Part shown: positions 8,878-18,155 of the stretch, piece after piece
Numbering within the stretch: position 1 is the first letter of the stretch
Layout of the letters: the number at the start of each line of letters is the position of its first letter
Assembly (NCBI GenBank): GCA_030683105.1
Contig: JAUXMZ010000033.1
Location: 1-56,718 of the forward strand
DNA: 56,718 nt
Direction: 5' to 3'
Origin: Burkholderiales bacterium
GTDB taxonomy: Bacteria > Pseudomonadota > Gammaproteobacteria > Burkholderiales > SG8-41
Made by a program: the position numbers and the translations under genes
The notes under the pieces: generated by a model
The model's input: the letters and a program-made list of their open reading frames with translations, nothing else
What the model was told of the DNA's origin: nothing
Databases searched by the model: none

Positions 8878-8892
8878 GCAAGTACAGTGCCA
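8878..8892 (-). promoter_or_regulatory. Sigma-54 (RpoN) promoter of pilA
   Basis: The minus strand reads TGGCAC-TGTAC-TTGC followed by TTT, a match to the -24/-12 consensus with the invariant GG and GC exactly ten bases apart. Transcription would start near 8866, giving a leader of about 48 nt to the pilA ATG. Sigma-54 promoters need an enhancer-binding protein, PilR in most type IVa pilus systems; no pilR is in this window. Confidence 0.88.
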
Positions 8893-9240
8893 GATCAGAG
8901 GAAATAATATATCTATATTTATCAATATGATACACATCAGCCTCCGTGCACTTCGAAATCCCTACTACTTTCAATGCCCTAGATTGAGTCTGCGGTGAAA
9001 TGCAGCCGATCCGGCCTGTTTAACGCTGCAGTCCGGCCCGATATGCCAAGTGAATGTGATTTTTATCACGCCGCACCCATGATGGCCGTGGCTGTCCACG
9101 TGCCCCTAGAGGGCGGAATGTGCCGTTTTTTGGCAGCCCGGCATCCCCCTTTTTTGCCAGGCCTTGCGGGAAAATTGCGGGGCAGGCCGCGGTCAACACT
9201 CAGCGTGACCCTGAACTTTCCATTGTTCCGGCGCCTGATT
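8893..9240. other. Intergenic region upstream of pilA
   Basis: This 348-bp stretch separates the HD-GYP gene from the pilA promoter. It contains no credible gene. Its pilA-proximal part (about 8900-8935) is A/T-rich, as expected for enhancer or IHF-type sites of a sigma-54 promoter. The remainder holds the CRP-like palindrome at 9055-9070 and G/C-rich sequence with no convincing terminator. Confidence 0.5.
9055..9070. promoter_or_regulatory. CRP/Vfr-type binding site
   Basis: The sequence TGTGA-TTTTTA-TCACG is one base from the perfect cAMP-receptor-protein palindrome TGTGA-N6-TCACA. It lies about 196 bp upstream of the predicted pilA start site. An adenylate cyclase gene and a phosphodiesterase gene are in the same neighbourhood, so cAMP-dependent control of this region is plausible. 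Occupancy by a CRP homologue is inferred; no crp or vfr gene is in the window. Confidence 0.55.
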
Positions 9241-10851
9241 TCATGACACGGGGGGCGGCACATAGCCCGGGATTTTTGAAAGATCGACAGTGTCGACCTG
9301 TTCCGAATCCAGGAACTGCCGCGCGTATTTCTCGTAAACTTTCTCCCACATGAACACGTCAAACAGGTCGGGATCGACGTGCCCGCCCAGCTTGAATTTC
9401 CCGAGTATCGTTAACGAGTCGGTCAGTGTTTTGCCTTTCTTGTACGGGCGGTCTTTCGCCGTCAGCGCCTCGAAAATATCGGCAATGCCCATGCAGCGCG
9501 CCTGTATCGACATCTGCTCGCGGGTGAGACCCCGCGGATAGCCTTTGCCGTCCATGCGCTCGTGGTGGCCTCCTGCATATTCGGGAACATGGGTCAGATG
9601 CTTGGGCCAGGGCAGGGACTCCAGCATCTGTATCGTTACCTCGATGTGATGGTTGATGATGCCCCGCTCTTCCCCGGTCAGGGTGCCGGCGCGTATGGTC
9701 AGGTTCTTGACCTCGTCCTCCGAAAGAAAATCGACGATCTCCCCGTCCGGGTTGCGCCACAGGTATTTTTTTGCAATGGCATGCACGCGTTTCTGGTCGG
9801 CTTCGGCCATCAACTCGCCGCCGATATTCACGCGGCGCAGGAACGCCCTGTCGTCGTCGATCGACTTGAGCTGATCTTGCGGATCTGCGCCGTTGCGCAG
9901 GGCATCGAGTTCAATGTCGCGCCTGATCACTTCGAAACGGGTGTCGATCAATCCGATACGGTCGAAAATAGTCTGCAGCTTGGTCGCCTTGTCGACCACG
10001 TGCACCGGTGTTGTCACCTTGCCGCAGTCGTGCAGGAGTCCTGCGATCTTGAGTTCGTAGCGATCGCGATCGCTCATCGTGAAGTCCTTTAGCGGCCCGA
10101 CATCACAGTTGTTGACGGCTTCCGCCAGCATCATCGTCAGCACCGGGACGCGCTCGCAGTGTCCTCCCGTATAGGGCGACTTGTCGTCGATGGCCGCGTT
10201 GATCAGGCTGATGAACGACTCGAACAGTGTTTCGAGGTGATTGATCAGCAGCCGGTTGGTCAGCGCGATCGCGGCCTGCGAGGCAAGCGATTCGGCAAGA
10301 TGCTGATCGGCGTCGGAAAATGCAGCGACTTCGCCGGTGCCAGGATGCTTGGCATTGATAAGCTGCAGCACGCCGATGATTTCGTTCTCGTGATTCTTCA
10401 TCGGCACCGTCAGGAAAGACCGGGAGCGGTAGTTCGTTTTCTTGTCGAAATTCTTGGTGCCCGAAAAATCGAAGCCTTCTTCGACATAGGCATCGGCGAT
10501 ATTGACGGACTGGTCGTGATGCACCGCATAGGCCACCACCATGGTGTTGATAGGCTGGTTTTCCTTGTCGAAGAGGTGGACCGGGTAAAACGGGATTTCG
10601 ACGCCGCTGGTGCCGCCCATCGCAATTCCCAGCGTGTCGTTGCGCATGATCTCGAATGTGAGCGTCCGCTCCTCCGTCATCCGGTAGAGCGTGCCGCCAT
10701 CGGCATTGGTGATGTCTTTGGCCGCCACCAGGATGGTTTCGAGCAGCTTGTTGATGTCGCGCTCCTTGGAGAGTGCAACACCAATGCCGAGCAGCTGGTC
10801 GAGCCGGCGCAGCAAATCGTCGGATTCCGGTGCACGCCGCGTCTGGTTCAT
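9241..10851 (-). CDS. GAF and HD-GYP domain protein, probable cyclic-di-GMP phosphodiesterase
   Basis: The 536-residue product has an N-terminal GAF domain (about residues 15-190) and a C-terminal HD-GYP domain. The catalytic motifs are complete: HDCGK near residue 272 and HHERMDGKGYP near residue 427, so it should hydrolyse c-di-GMP. No membrane segments or receiver domain are seen. I start at the ATG of MNQTRR, 19 bp after the stop of the preceding ATPase gene. A GTG thirteen codons upstream (10890), overlapping that gene, is an alternative with a modest AGG. The tight linkage to a pilus-type ATPase suggests c-di-GMP levels are tuned together with pilus assembly. Confidence 0.9.
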   Translation of the reverse strand: MNQTRRAPESDDLLRRLDQLLGIGVALSKERDINKLLETILVAAKDITNADGGTLYRMTEERTLTFEIMRNDTLGIAMGGTSGVEIPFYPVHLFDKENQPINTMVVAYAVHHDQSVNIADAYVEEGFDFSGTKNFDKKTNYRSRSFLTVPMKNHENEIIGVLQLINAKHPGTGEVAAFSDADQHLAESLASQAAIALTNRLLINHLETLFESFISLINAAIDDKSPYTGGHCERVPVLTMMLAEAVNNCDVGPLKDFTMSDRDRYELKIAGLLHDCGKVTTPVHVVDKATKLQTIFDRIGLIDTRFEVIRRDIELDALRNGADPQDQLKSIDDDRAFLRRVNIGGELMAEADQKRVHAIAKKYLWRNPDGEIVDFLSEDEVKNLTIRAGTLTGEERGIINHHIEVTIQMLESLPWPKHLTHVPEYAGGHHERMDGKGYPRGLTREQMSIQARCMGIADIFEALTAKDRPYKKGKTLTDSLTILGKFKLGGHVDPDLFDVFMWEKVYEKYARQFLDSEQVDTVDLSKIPGYVPPPVS

Positions 10852-10870
10852 GACCGGGCCCGGCGGTCGG

Positions 10871-13243
10871 TTACTTGATACAGACCGCACGTACCTGTTT
10901 CATGTCGGTTATTCCCATCAGGACTTTTTCGATGCCGTCCTGTTTGAGGGTGCGCATGCCGTTCTCGAGCGCAGTCGCGAGCATCTGCGCTACGCGGGCA
11001 TGCTCCTGGATATTCTTCTTGATGATGTCCGTGCCCATCAGCAGCTCATGTAGACCGAGGCGCCCCTTGTAGCCGCTGTTGCTGCAGACAGGGCACCCTT
11101 TGGCCACCTGGATCACAAATTCCCCCTGCTCATTGGCAAAGCTCTTTTTCCATTCCTCCATGAGCTTTGCGCGCTCACCTGCCGCGTCTTTTTTCCAGGC
11201 TTCAGTATTCTGCAATTCGAGCGAGTATTCATCCATCAGGAGTTCAACCTCCCCCGGCGCCAGAACCTGGGGTTCTTTGCACTTTCCGCACAACCGCTTG
11301 GCCAGGCGTTGCGCCAGGATCCCGAGCAGTGCATCCGCAAAATTAAACGGGTCCATGCCCATGTCCAGCAGGCGGATGATGGATTCCGGCGCGCTGTTGG
11401 TATGCAGCGTCGCGAACACCAGGTGGCCGGTAAGCGAGGCTTCGATACCGGTCGATACCGTCTCCTTGTCCCGCATCTCACCAACCATGATGATGTCCGG
11501 ATCCGCGCGCAGGAAGGCTTTCATCGCGATCGCGAACGTCAGTCCGGCTTTCGGATTCATCTGCACCTGGCGCAGGCCCCGTTGCGTGATCTCGACCGGG
11601 TCTTCCGCGGTCCATATTTTGGTGGCCGGCTTGTTAAGATAGCCCAGCACGGAGTGCAGCGTCGTGGTCTTGCCCGAACCGGTCGGACCGCATACGAAGA
11701 ACAGGCCGTACGGCTTCTCGATGGCCTCCTTGCACATCTGGAGATTGCGCGGCGAGAGACCCAACTTGTCGAGCGGAATCGGCTCCCCGGCCGCGAGTAT
11801 ACGCATTACGATATCCTCGACGCCGCCCGCCGAAGGTATCGTCGCTACCCTTAATTCGATGTCGAGGGGACCGAACTTCTTGAACTTGATCTTGCCGTCC
11901 TGCGGTTTGCGGCGCTCCGATATGTCGAGGTCGCACATGATCTTGAGGCGCGCAGCGAGCGCGTTGCGGTAGTTCGCAGGCACCGAAATATACGGCTGCA
12001 GCGTTCCGTCCTTGCGAAAGCGAATCTCGGTCTTGGCTTTGCCAGGATACGGCTCGATGTGGATATCCGAGGCGCCCTGCTGGTAGGCATCGATGATGAC
12101 CTTGTTGACCAGCTTCACCAGTTCGTTGTCGCTCGCCGCGGAAGCGATGTCATCGCCCGCTACGGCTTCCTCACTTTCATCATCGAGCGTACCGAGCAGG
12201 TCCTGAACGCTACCGCTCTCCTCGAGCGCATTGCCGCCGAACATCTGGTCTAGCGTTGCCTCAAACTCGCGGTTGGTGCATACCGTGTAGACGACTTTGC
12301 TCTTCGGATAGACGTTATTGACCATTTTCGACGCCTTGGTCTTCTCCGGATCGACGGTCAGCACCATGATTCCGTCTTTCGTGTCCTCGAGCGGAATCCA
12401 CAGATTGTTCTGGCAGAATTCCCGGTTCATGTTTTTCATGAGGTCGGGCTGCTTCATGCGATCCTGCTTGGGCGGTTCATACGGGACGCCAAAATAGGCG
12501 GAGAGCGCCTCTCCGAGCGCCGGCACCTTGACCTGGAATTCGTCGATCAGCACGGTTTCGATATCGAGATTCTTGCGGCGCGCGGAGCGTTGCGCAAGCT
12601 CCAGCTCTTCAGCCGATATGATGGCGTCGGTTACCAGCCCGTCGTACTTGCTGCGCACCTGCATCGCCGGCTTCTGCCGCTGCCGCAGCGCAATCGCCAG
12701 CGTTTCACAAAGCTGCAATACACCCTCTTCCATGGCCGGCAGGAACGGCTGCCCGGCCTTGGAATTGATGATCTGCACCACCCCTATGAGATCCCGGGTC
12801 TTGGCCTCAAGCACGGGCGCCACCAGCATCTGCTTGGTACGATAGCCGGTTTTGCTGTCGACCGCCTTCAGGAAATGCAGCTGCCCGCTGTAGGACTTGA
12901 GCTCGGCATCATCATAGACGTCGCGGATGTTAATTATGCGTTTATGAACCGCGACGAAGCCGGCGATCGACTGTTCGTTGATCGGCAGCTTGATATCCTT
13001 GAAGGAGTTCAGCCCGGTCTTGACCTTGGACACGATCGAGCTCTTGTCTTCGGTCACCAGGTAAAGTGTCAGGCGATCGGCATTGAACAGGTTGCACAAA
13101 TCCTGCGAAAGCTCGAGGATGATTTCGTCGATGTTATTTGTGGCATGTATCCGGTTGGTGACCGCCTGCAGTTTCTGCTGGAAGTTCAGCTTCTCGGCCA
13201 AACTGTCCTGGGCCACCGGCTTGCTCTGGAGTACAGTACTCAT
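10871..13243 (-). CDS. GAF-domain PilB/GspE-type secretion ATPase
   Basis: The 790-residue product has a GAF domain (about residues 25-190), an MshE/T2SSE N-terminal domain (about 195-340), and the type II/IV secretion AAA+ ATPase core. Walker A GPTGSGKTTTL is near residue 518, the Walker B-type IIMVGEMRDKET near 580, and the His-box ATLHTN near 605. Two zinc-binding pairs, CGKC near 652 and CPVC near 716, are typical of PilB/GspE assembly ATPases and absent from PilT. A GAF fused to such an ATPase is not the canonical PilB layout, so this may be a regulated paralogue of the main PilB. The gene starts at ATG after GAGGG and is co-transcribed with the HD-GYP gene. Confidence 0.9.
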   Translation of the reverse strand: MSTVLQSKPVAQDSLAEKLNFQQKLQAVTNRIHATNNIDEIILELSQDLCNLFNADRLTLYLVTEDKSSIVSKVKTGLNSFKDIKLPINEQSIAGFVAVHKRIINIRDVYDDAELKSYSGQLHFLKAVDSKTGYRTKQMLVAPVLEAKTRDLIGVVQIINSKAGQPFLPAMEEGVLQLCETLAIALRQRQKPAMQVRSKYDGLVTDAIISAEELELAQRSARRKNLDIETVLIDEFQVKVPALGEALSAYFGVPYEPPKQDRMKQPDLMKNMNREFCQNNLWIPLEDTKDGIMVLTVDPEKTKASKMVNNVYPKSKVVYTVCTNREFEATLDQMFGGNALEESGSVQDLLGTLDDESEEAVAGDDIASAASDNELVKLVNKVIIDAYQQGASDIHIEPYPGKAKTEIRFRKDGTLQPYISVPANYRNALAARLKIMCDLDISERRKPQDGKIKFKKFGPLDIELRVATIPSAGGVEDIVMRILAAGEPIPLDKLGLSPRNLQMCKEAIEKPYGLFFVCGPTGSGKTTTLHSVLGYLNKPATKIWTAEDPVEITQRGLRQVQMNPKAGLTFAIAMKAFLRADPDIIMVGEMRDKETVSTGIEASLTGHLVFATLHTNSAPESIIRLLDMGMDPFNFADALLGILAQRLAKRLCGKCKEPQVLAPGEVELLMDEYSLELQNTEAWKKDAAGERAKLMEEWKKSFANEQGEFVIQVAKGCPVCSNSGYKGRLGLHELLMGTDIIKKNIQEHARVAQMLATALENGMRTLKQDGIEKVLMGITDMKQVRAVCIK

Positions 13244-13313
13244 AGCGCCCTCATCTCAGGTCAGCATACCGCGTCGACATCATGAGCTGCGGCAATAAAT
13301 CCATGTTATCGGT

Positions 13314-14078
13314 TCAATATTCGAAAATCTGGTTATTCTGCAGCATGCGCGGACGCCATTTTGCCGCGCACTCCTCGATCTCACGCATCGTGAGTTCAAT
13401 TTCCCCCGGCTTCAGGTGCGTGATATAAATCTCCGCGGGCCGCTCAAGCTTGGCGAGCTCCTCCGCCAGCAAGCTTGGGCACAGATGTTTGGACGCGACA
13501 GCCAGATCCTTTTCACGATTGCAGAAAGCAGTTTCGATGATCAGATAACGCAGGTTGTCAATGCGGTTGACTTCGCGCCACAGCGCATCATTGGTCGTGG
13601 TGTCTCCTGAAAATACCAGGCTGGCGCGGCCGGAATCAAGCTGAAATCCCACCGCCGGCACCACATGGTTCGCCGGCAATGCAGTAATTTTTCTGCCTTT
13701 CAAGTCGACAGTTTTCCCCAGTGTGATGGTCTCGAATTTCAGTACGGGGTTTTTCGCGTCGGGAATCTCGGTGAAATCCGGCCACAGCTTCCAGTTGAAC
13801 AGGTGATTTTTGAGAATAGCTATCGTCTGCTCAGTCGCATGGACGGTAATCGGCTTATCGCGCATCCAGCCCACGGTGTCGGCAAGGAACGGGATGGACG
13901 TCACATGGTCCATGTGGGAATGCGTAACGAACACATGGTCGATCAGCGACAGCTCACTGACCAGCAGGTCGCCCACGCCGGTACCGGCGTCGATCAGGAT
14001 GTCATGATCGAGCAGAATCGACGTCGTGCGCAAATTGCCGCCGATACCGCCGCTGCAACCGAGTATTTTTAGTCTCAT
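13314..14078 (-). CDS. Metallo-beta-lactamase-fold cyclic-nucleotide phosphodiesterase (class II-like)
   Basis: The 254-residue product starts MRLKILGCSGGIGG and carries the metal motif THSHMDH (near residues 72-78), a later SGDTT, and ITHLKPGE near the C terminus. This pattern is seen in class II cAMP phosphodiesterases and RNase Z-like enzymes. Its ATG lies two bases after the stop of the adenylate cyclase gene (TAA-TT-ATG), so the two are translationally coupled. A cyclase and a phosphodiesterase made from one message would set a cAMP steady state. Substrate assignment rests on this context; an unrelated hydrolase role is possible. Confidence 0.75.
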   Translation of the reverse strand: MRLKILGCSGGIGGNLRTTSILLDHDILIDAGTGVGDLLVSELSLIDHVFVTHSHMDHVTSIPFLADTVGWMRDKPITVHATEQTIAILKNHLFNWKLWPDFTEIPDAKNPVLKFETITLGKTVDLKGRKITALPANHVVPAVGFQLDSGRASLVFSGDTTTNDALWREVNRIDNLRYLIIETAFCNREKDLAVASKHLCPSLLAEELAKLERPAEIYITHLKPGEIELTMREIEECAAKWRPRMLQNNQIFEY

Positions 14079-14080
14079 AA

Positions 14081-16318
14081 TTATTTGGTTTCGAAAGTAA
14101 AGGCGCCGTCCCAGTCCGCACCCGGCGGGTGCGCCCGAAAATGTGCAATGCGTCCAAGGTACACGTTGTAGAGCCCTGCGTCATGGGCCGTTTTCTTGAG
14201 GTTGATCAGCTGCAATTCGGCCATGTCCCAATCCTGTGCGCGGTATAACCTAAGCGCTTGTTTCCAAATACTATTTTCATCAATAACCGACTGCTCGACC
14301 TGGCCTTCCAGACCCTGCGGCTGATAGATCGCGACCGGCTCGACCTTGCCTTTGACCCGCACCCGGTCAATTTCCCGGTATACGAAACCCGAGATCATAT
14401 TCTTGGTAGCCTCGCCGATAATGATATCAGCCCCATATTGTTTTGTGATGCCCTCCAGCCGGGAAGCGATATTTACCGCATCGCCCATCACAGTATATGC
14501 CTTGCGGATCTGGGATCCCATATCACCAACTCGCACCACCCCTGAGTTGACACCTACGCCAATCTTGAATGTAGGCCAGCCCCTTTCCTTGAATTTTTGA
14601 TTGAGTATCTTTGCCGCAGCCTGCATATCGAGTGCTGCGAGCACGGCGTTTTTTGCGTGCTCGGGGTCCGACACCGGCGCACCCCAGAACGCCATCACCG
14701 CATCACCTATGTATTTGTCGAGCGTGCCGCGGTGCCCCTCTCGAATCACCAGACTCATCGCCGTGAGATATTCATTGATATAGGCCGACAGGTCCTCCGG
14801 CGTCAAGCTTTCGGAAATCGTGGTAAATCCGCGCACATCGGAAAACAGGATAGAGAGTTCCTCCGCGCGGGGCGCCATGTTGAATTTTTCCGGATTCTTT
14901 GCCATCTCGTCGACCAACTCGGGCGGCACATACTGGCCGAACAAACCCGTGATCTGGCGCATGCCACGTGCTTCAATGAAAAAGCCATAGGCCATGTTGT
15001 GCGTAAACAGCAGCAGGATCATCACCAGCCCTGAGGCCAGGGGCAGCACCACATGTCCGAAATGAAACACAACCACGTTGGTGACCAGCGCCAGAAGCAG
15101 TGCTAGGACGGTAGCCAGAGTCGATATCAGTGGAGTAAGCAGTGGCAGCAGCAGCGCCATGACCAGGCCCGAAACCAGCAGGATCATGAACTCCGCTCCC
15201 AGCACGTACGATGGTTTCTGCTTGATATTGCCGTCCAGCATGCCGGTGATCAGATTGGCATGAATTTCGACCCCCGGGTAAACCGGATCGACCGGCGTGG
15301 CCCGCAGGTCGAGCAAACCAGGCGCGGTCGTGCCGACCAGCACGATTTTGCCCCAGAGTTCGGCGGCATCGATACGGTCGTTCAGGACGTCGACAATGGA
15401 TATATATTTGAAACTGCCTCTGCGTCCTCGATAAGGAATCAGCGCAGTGGCGTATTCATCTACCGGGATCCTGAGCGATCCGACTTCAAGCCACTCGAAT
15501 CCCGAGTAGTCACCGGATATACCCGAGTCCGAAAATACCGGTTTCGCCGGCGGCATGCCTTTCAGGGCACGTACCATCGCCAGCGCCAAGGGCTCGTAAT
15601 ACTTGCCTTGATATTCGGCCAGCATCGGCACCCGGCGGGTGACACCGTCGATGTCGGTCCAGGGATTGAAATGCCCGGCGCTGGCTGCATGCTTCTGCAG
15701 CTCGGCCAGATTCGCCGTATAGCCGTTAAACGAGGTAGCGCCGATTTTCCTGCCGCCTAACGCATCCGCGGCAAACAGCGGCGGCGGCAACATGCCCTTC
15801 TTCGGGGCCAGCGTGGGGTCGTCACTGGAAAACGTGTAGCCCAGCACGACTTGGCGCCCCACCATTTTGCGGGCGAAAATATCATCATATTCGAGATTGG
15901 GCTTGATTTTACGCAATGCCGACTGGAACTGCGGCACGTCCCTGAGTTCCTTTTCACCAAGCTGCTCCAGAACACGTATGCCCGACGATTCGTCGCGCTC
16001 GGCAAACACCACGTCGAAGCCGACGATCGCAATCTGGTATTTGTCGAAAAGTTTGTCCAGCAGCAGTGCCAGCCGGTCACGCGGCCATGGCCAGCGACCC
16101 TCACCGCCCCTTTCCTTTTCAAGTAAACTCTTTTCGTCAATATCGAGGATGACGATGCGACTGTCCACGGTGCGGGGCATGGTCAGCCGCAACCGGGTGT
16201 CATAGATAATAGACTCGAGATTGGTTATGAGCGGCAACCGGTAGAACTCGATGGTATGGCCAAGGAACAGCGCTACCAGCACCAGGCCTATGGCAATCCT
16301 GACGATATTTCTCTTCAA
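14081..16318 (-). CDS. CHASE2-domain class III adenylate cyclase
   Basis: The 745-residue product has one N-terminal membrane segment, a periplasmic CHASE2 domain (about residues 30-335, with the GRWPWPRD hallmark), three membrane helices (about 345-430) and a class III cyclase domain (about 475-650). Metal-binding aspartates are in LFSDVRGFT and KYIGDAVMAFW, and YTVMGDAVN holds the ring-closure region. The overall pattern matches bacterial adenylate cyclases. The likely start is TTG: AGGAGGAG-type sequence stands at the right distance and the only nearby ATG is out of frame. It probably senses a periplasmic signal and makes cAMP. The kinase gene upstream has the same sensor architecture. Confidence 0.9.
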   Translation of the reverse strand: MKRNIVRIAIGLVLVALFLGHTIEFYRLPLITNLESIIYDTRLRLTMPRTVDSRIVILDIDEKSLLEKERGGEGRWPWPRDRLALLLDKLFDKYQIAIVGFDVVFAERDESSGIRVLEQLGEKELRDVPQFQSALRKIKPNLEYDDIFARKMVGRQVVLGYTFSSDDPTLAPKKGMLPPPLFAADALGGRKIGATSFNGYTANLAELQKHAASAGHFNPWTDIDGVTRRVPMLAEYQGKYYEPLALAMVRALKGMPPAKPVFSDSGISGDYSGFEWLEVGSLRIPVDEYATALIPYRGRRGSFKYISIVDVLNDRIDAAELWGKIVLVGTTAPGLLDLRATPVDPVYPGVEIHANLITGMLDGNIKQKPSYVLGAEFMILLVSGLVMALLLPLLTPLISTLATVLALLLALVTNVVVFHFGHVVLPLASGLVMILLLFTHNMAYGFFIEARGMRQITGLFGQYVPPELVDEMAKNPEKFNMAPRAEELSILFSDVRGFTTISESLTPEDLSAYINEYLTAMSLVIREGHRGTLDKYIGDAVMAFWGAPVSDPEHAKNAVLAALDMQAAAKILNQKFKERGWPTFKIGVGVNSGVVRVGDMGSQIRKAYTVMGDAVNIASRLEGITKQYGADIIIGEATKNMISGFVYREIDRVRVKGKVEPVAIYQPQGLEGQVEQSVIDENSIWKQALRLYRAQDWDMAELQLINLKKTAHDAGLYNVYLGRIAHFRAHPPGADWDGAFTFETK

Positions 16319-16499
16319 ACCATCTCCTCCGCCTTGGGTGCGGGGCTGGGGTCACCACCCCTGGTGCCGATGATGCTAGCCGGCCAGAGCACTTCTGGCC
16401 CATCCTCTGTTGACCAAAAAGCCGGAATCTGGCGGCATGCGCCACCAGCCCGGCCCTGAGATATCGTGAATCGCACGGCGCCGCCTGCCCAACGTCGCC

Positions 16500-16536
16500 A
16501 AGATATATAACGTATTAAATACAACCTGATACAAAC
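16500..16536 (-). promoter_or_regulatory. A/T-rich stretch, possible promoter for the cyclase operon
   Basis: Within the 249-bp gap between the FHA gene and the cyclase gene, this segment is strongly A/T-rich in an otherwise G/C-rich region. On the minus strand it reads TTGTAT, then about 18 bases to TTATAT or TATATA. The match to sigma-70 elements is loose and the spacing long, so this is only a candidate. Confidence 0.25.
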
Positions 16537-16557
16537 ATGCCGGCCCTGCCCCGGCAT
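16537..16557 (-). terminator. Hairpin after FHA gene, weak terminator candidate
   Basis: The minus strand shows ATGCCGG and CCGGCAT arms (7 bp) around a G-rich loop, 11 bp past the FHA stop codon, followed by GTTTGTAT. The U tract is poor, so it may be an attenuator or only partly terminate the kinase-phosphatase-FHA message. Confidence 0.35.
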
Positions 16558-16567
16558 CCCGGCGTGG

Positions 16568-17314
16568 CTATTTGGTCTTAATGAAGAATTCCATTTTCAC
16601 GCCGGTCAACTCGATCACATCGTGGTCTTTGAGCGGGTATGCCTGGGCATCGAGCGTCTTGCCGTTGACCACCGGGAAACTCGCGCCTTCGACATGCGTG
16701 ATGAAATAACCCTGTGGTCGGCGTGTGATGACTGCAACCTGCACCCCGGGCTTGCCCAGCGTGGTCAGATTCTTGGTGAGTTCGAGTTCCTTGCCCGCGC
16801 TCGGTCCATTCAGGATCTGGACCGCTGCCAGCGGCGCTGCTGGGGCAGGAGCAGGGGCTGCTGAGGCAGTGGGCTTGGGTGCTTGAGCAGACGTTACATT
16901 TGAAGCGGTCTGTGCTGCAAACGCCTGCGTGTCGCCCGCTGATTTGGGGCCGGCGGGTTTCGCCGCGGGAGAACGCAAGACCATGGTCTTTTCAAAATCA
17001 TCGGGAGTCGCCTGGCCCGCTCCCGGCATATCGGCGATATATTTGAGCTTATATTTGCCGACCTCGATCACATCATTGTTCTGAAGAATATGCTTCTTGA
17101 TCGGGTTGCCGTTGACCAGCGTACCGTTGGTGCTGCCCAGATCCTCAAGGAACGAGTCATTGAGTATCGTCACGATGCACGCGTGCTCGCTGCTCACCGC
17201 CAAATTTTCAATCTGGATATCGTTTTGCGGTTTGCGCCCGATCGTTACCCGTTCCTTGTCGAGAGGAACATCCCTGATTACCGATCCATCCAGACTGAGA
17301 ATCAACTTCGCCAT
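16568..17314 (-). CDS. Protein with two FHA domains
   Basis: The 248-residue product has an N-terminal FHA domain (about residues 1-95; IGRKPQNDIQI, then SSEHA and LGSTNGT) and a second, more divergent one at the C terminus (about 160-245). They are joined by an Ala/Pro-rich linker of about 60 residues. FHA domains bind phosphothreonine, so this is the likely reader of the neighbouring kinase. The linker contains Thr-Met and Thr-Gln sites that could be phosphorylated, for example FEKTMVLR. I use the second methionine (MAKLIL) because AAGGGAT is then about 8 bases upstream. It lies about 16 bp downstream of the PP2C gene. Confidence 0.9.
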   Translation of the reverse strand: MAKLILSLDGSVIRDVPLDKERVTIGRKPQNDIQIENLAVSSEHACIVTILNDSFLEDLGSTNGTLVNGNPIKKHILQNNDVIEVGKYKLKYIADMPGAGQATPDDFEKTMVLRSPAAKPAGPKSAGDTQAFAAQTASNVTSAQAPKPTASAAPAPAPAAPLAAVQILNGPSAGKELELTKNLTTLGKPGVQVAVITRRPQGYFITHVEGASFPVVNGKTLDAQAYPLKDHDVIELTGVKMEFFIKTK

Positions 17315-17330
17315 GGTCATATCCCTTAGC

Positions 17331-18146
17331 TTATCTAAACCAAGCTTTTAATGTTTCCAGCCATCCGGCGCGGGGCGCCGGGAAATCCTTTACTACGCGA
17401 ACCAGAATAACCGAAATATTGTCACGACCGCCATTGTCATTGGCCTGTTGTACCAGTTGCTCCGCCGCCAGCGGCAGGTTTGCCTGCAACGAGGACAGCG
17501 TCAGGTGAATATCCTCGTCAGTGACCATGTCGCTCAGCCCATCCGAACACAGCAGATAGATGTCGCCCGGCAGAACCGGATAGGTGTGCACTTCCACTTC
17601 AACCTCCGGATCGATGCCAACAGCGCGCGTCACCAGGTTCTTGTTCTGCGAAAATCTCGCCTGCTCCTTGGTTATCATGCCGCTATCTATCTGTTCCTGC
17701 AACAAAGAATGGTCACGCGTCACCTGTTCAAACGCGTCGTCGCGCAACCGATAGAGCCTGGAGTCCCCGATGTGGCCGACCGTCATCTGATTGTCATGCC
17801 ACAACGCCGTCACCAGTGTCGTCCCCATGCCGGCGTACTGCGACTGGCTTTGCGCCGCCTGGTAAATCGCCAGATTGGCATTAATGGCCTGTTCGTTGAT
17901 CAGGGAATCGGCGCCGCTGTCCGGAATCTTCCCGCTTGCGCCACCCAGCGTCTTCTTTATTTCGGCCGAAACCATGGCCACGGCAATGCCGCTCGCCACT
18001 TCGCCGGCGTTGTAGCCACCCATGCCGTCGGCCAGCACGGCCAGCCCGATCTCGGCATCCGCGGCTATGCTGTCCTCGTTGTGCGAACGTACCATCCCTG
18101 AATGGGTGGCAGTCGCGACTTCAAGGGCAGCGCTTAAATTCACCAA
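17331..18146 (-). CDS. PP2C-type protein serine/threonine phosphatase
   Basis: The 271-residue product has the full set of PP2C metal motifs: RSHNEDS near residue 21, ADGMGGYNAGE near 40, HIGDSRLYR near 125, CSDGLSDMV near 200 and GGRDNISVIL near 240. It resembles stand-alone bacterial Stp/PppA phosphatases that reverse Ser/Thr kinases. The start is non-ATG: TTG at 18146 followed at once by GTG, with AGGAG six to nine bases upstream; either could be used. The gene starts 9 bp after the kinase stop, so kinase and phosphatase are made together. Confidence 0.93.
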   Translation of the reverse strand: MVNLSAALEVATATHSGMVRSHNEDSIAADAEIGLAVLADGMGGYNAGEVASGIAVAMVSAEIKKTLGGASGKIPDSGADSLINEQAINANLAIYQAAQSQSQYAGMGTTLVTALWHDNQMTVGHIGDSRLYRLRDDAFEQVTRDHSLLQEQIDSGMITKEQARFSQNKNLVTRAVGIDPEVEVEVHTYPVLPGDIYLLCSDGLSDMVTDEDIHLTLSSLQANLPLAAEQLVQQANDNGGRDNISVILVRVVKDFPAPRAGWLETLKAWFR

Positions 18147-18155
18147 AATATGCTC

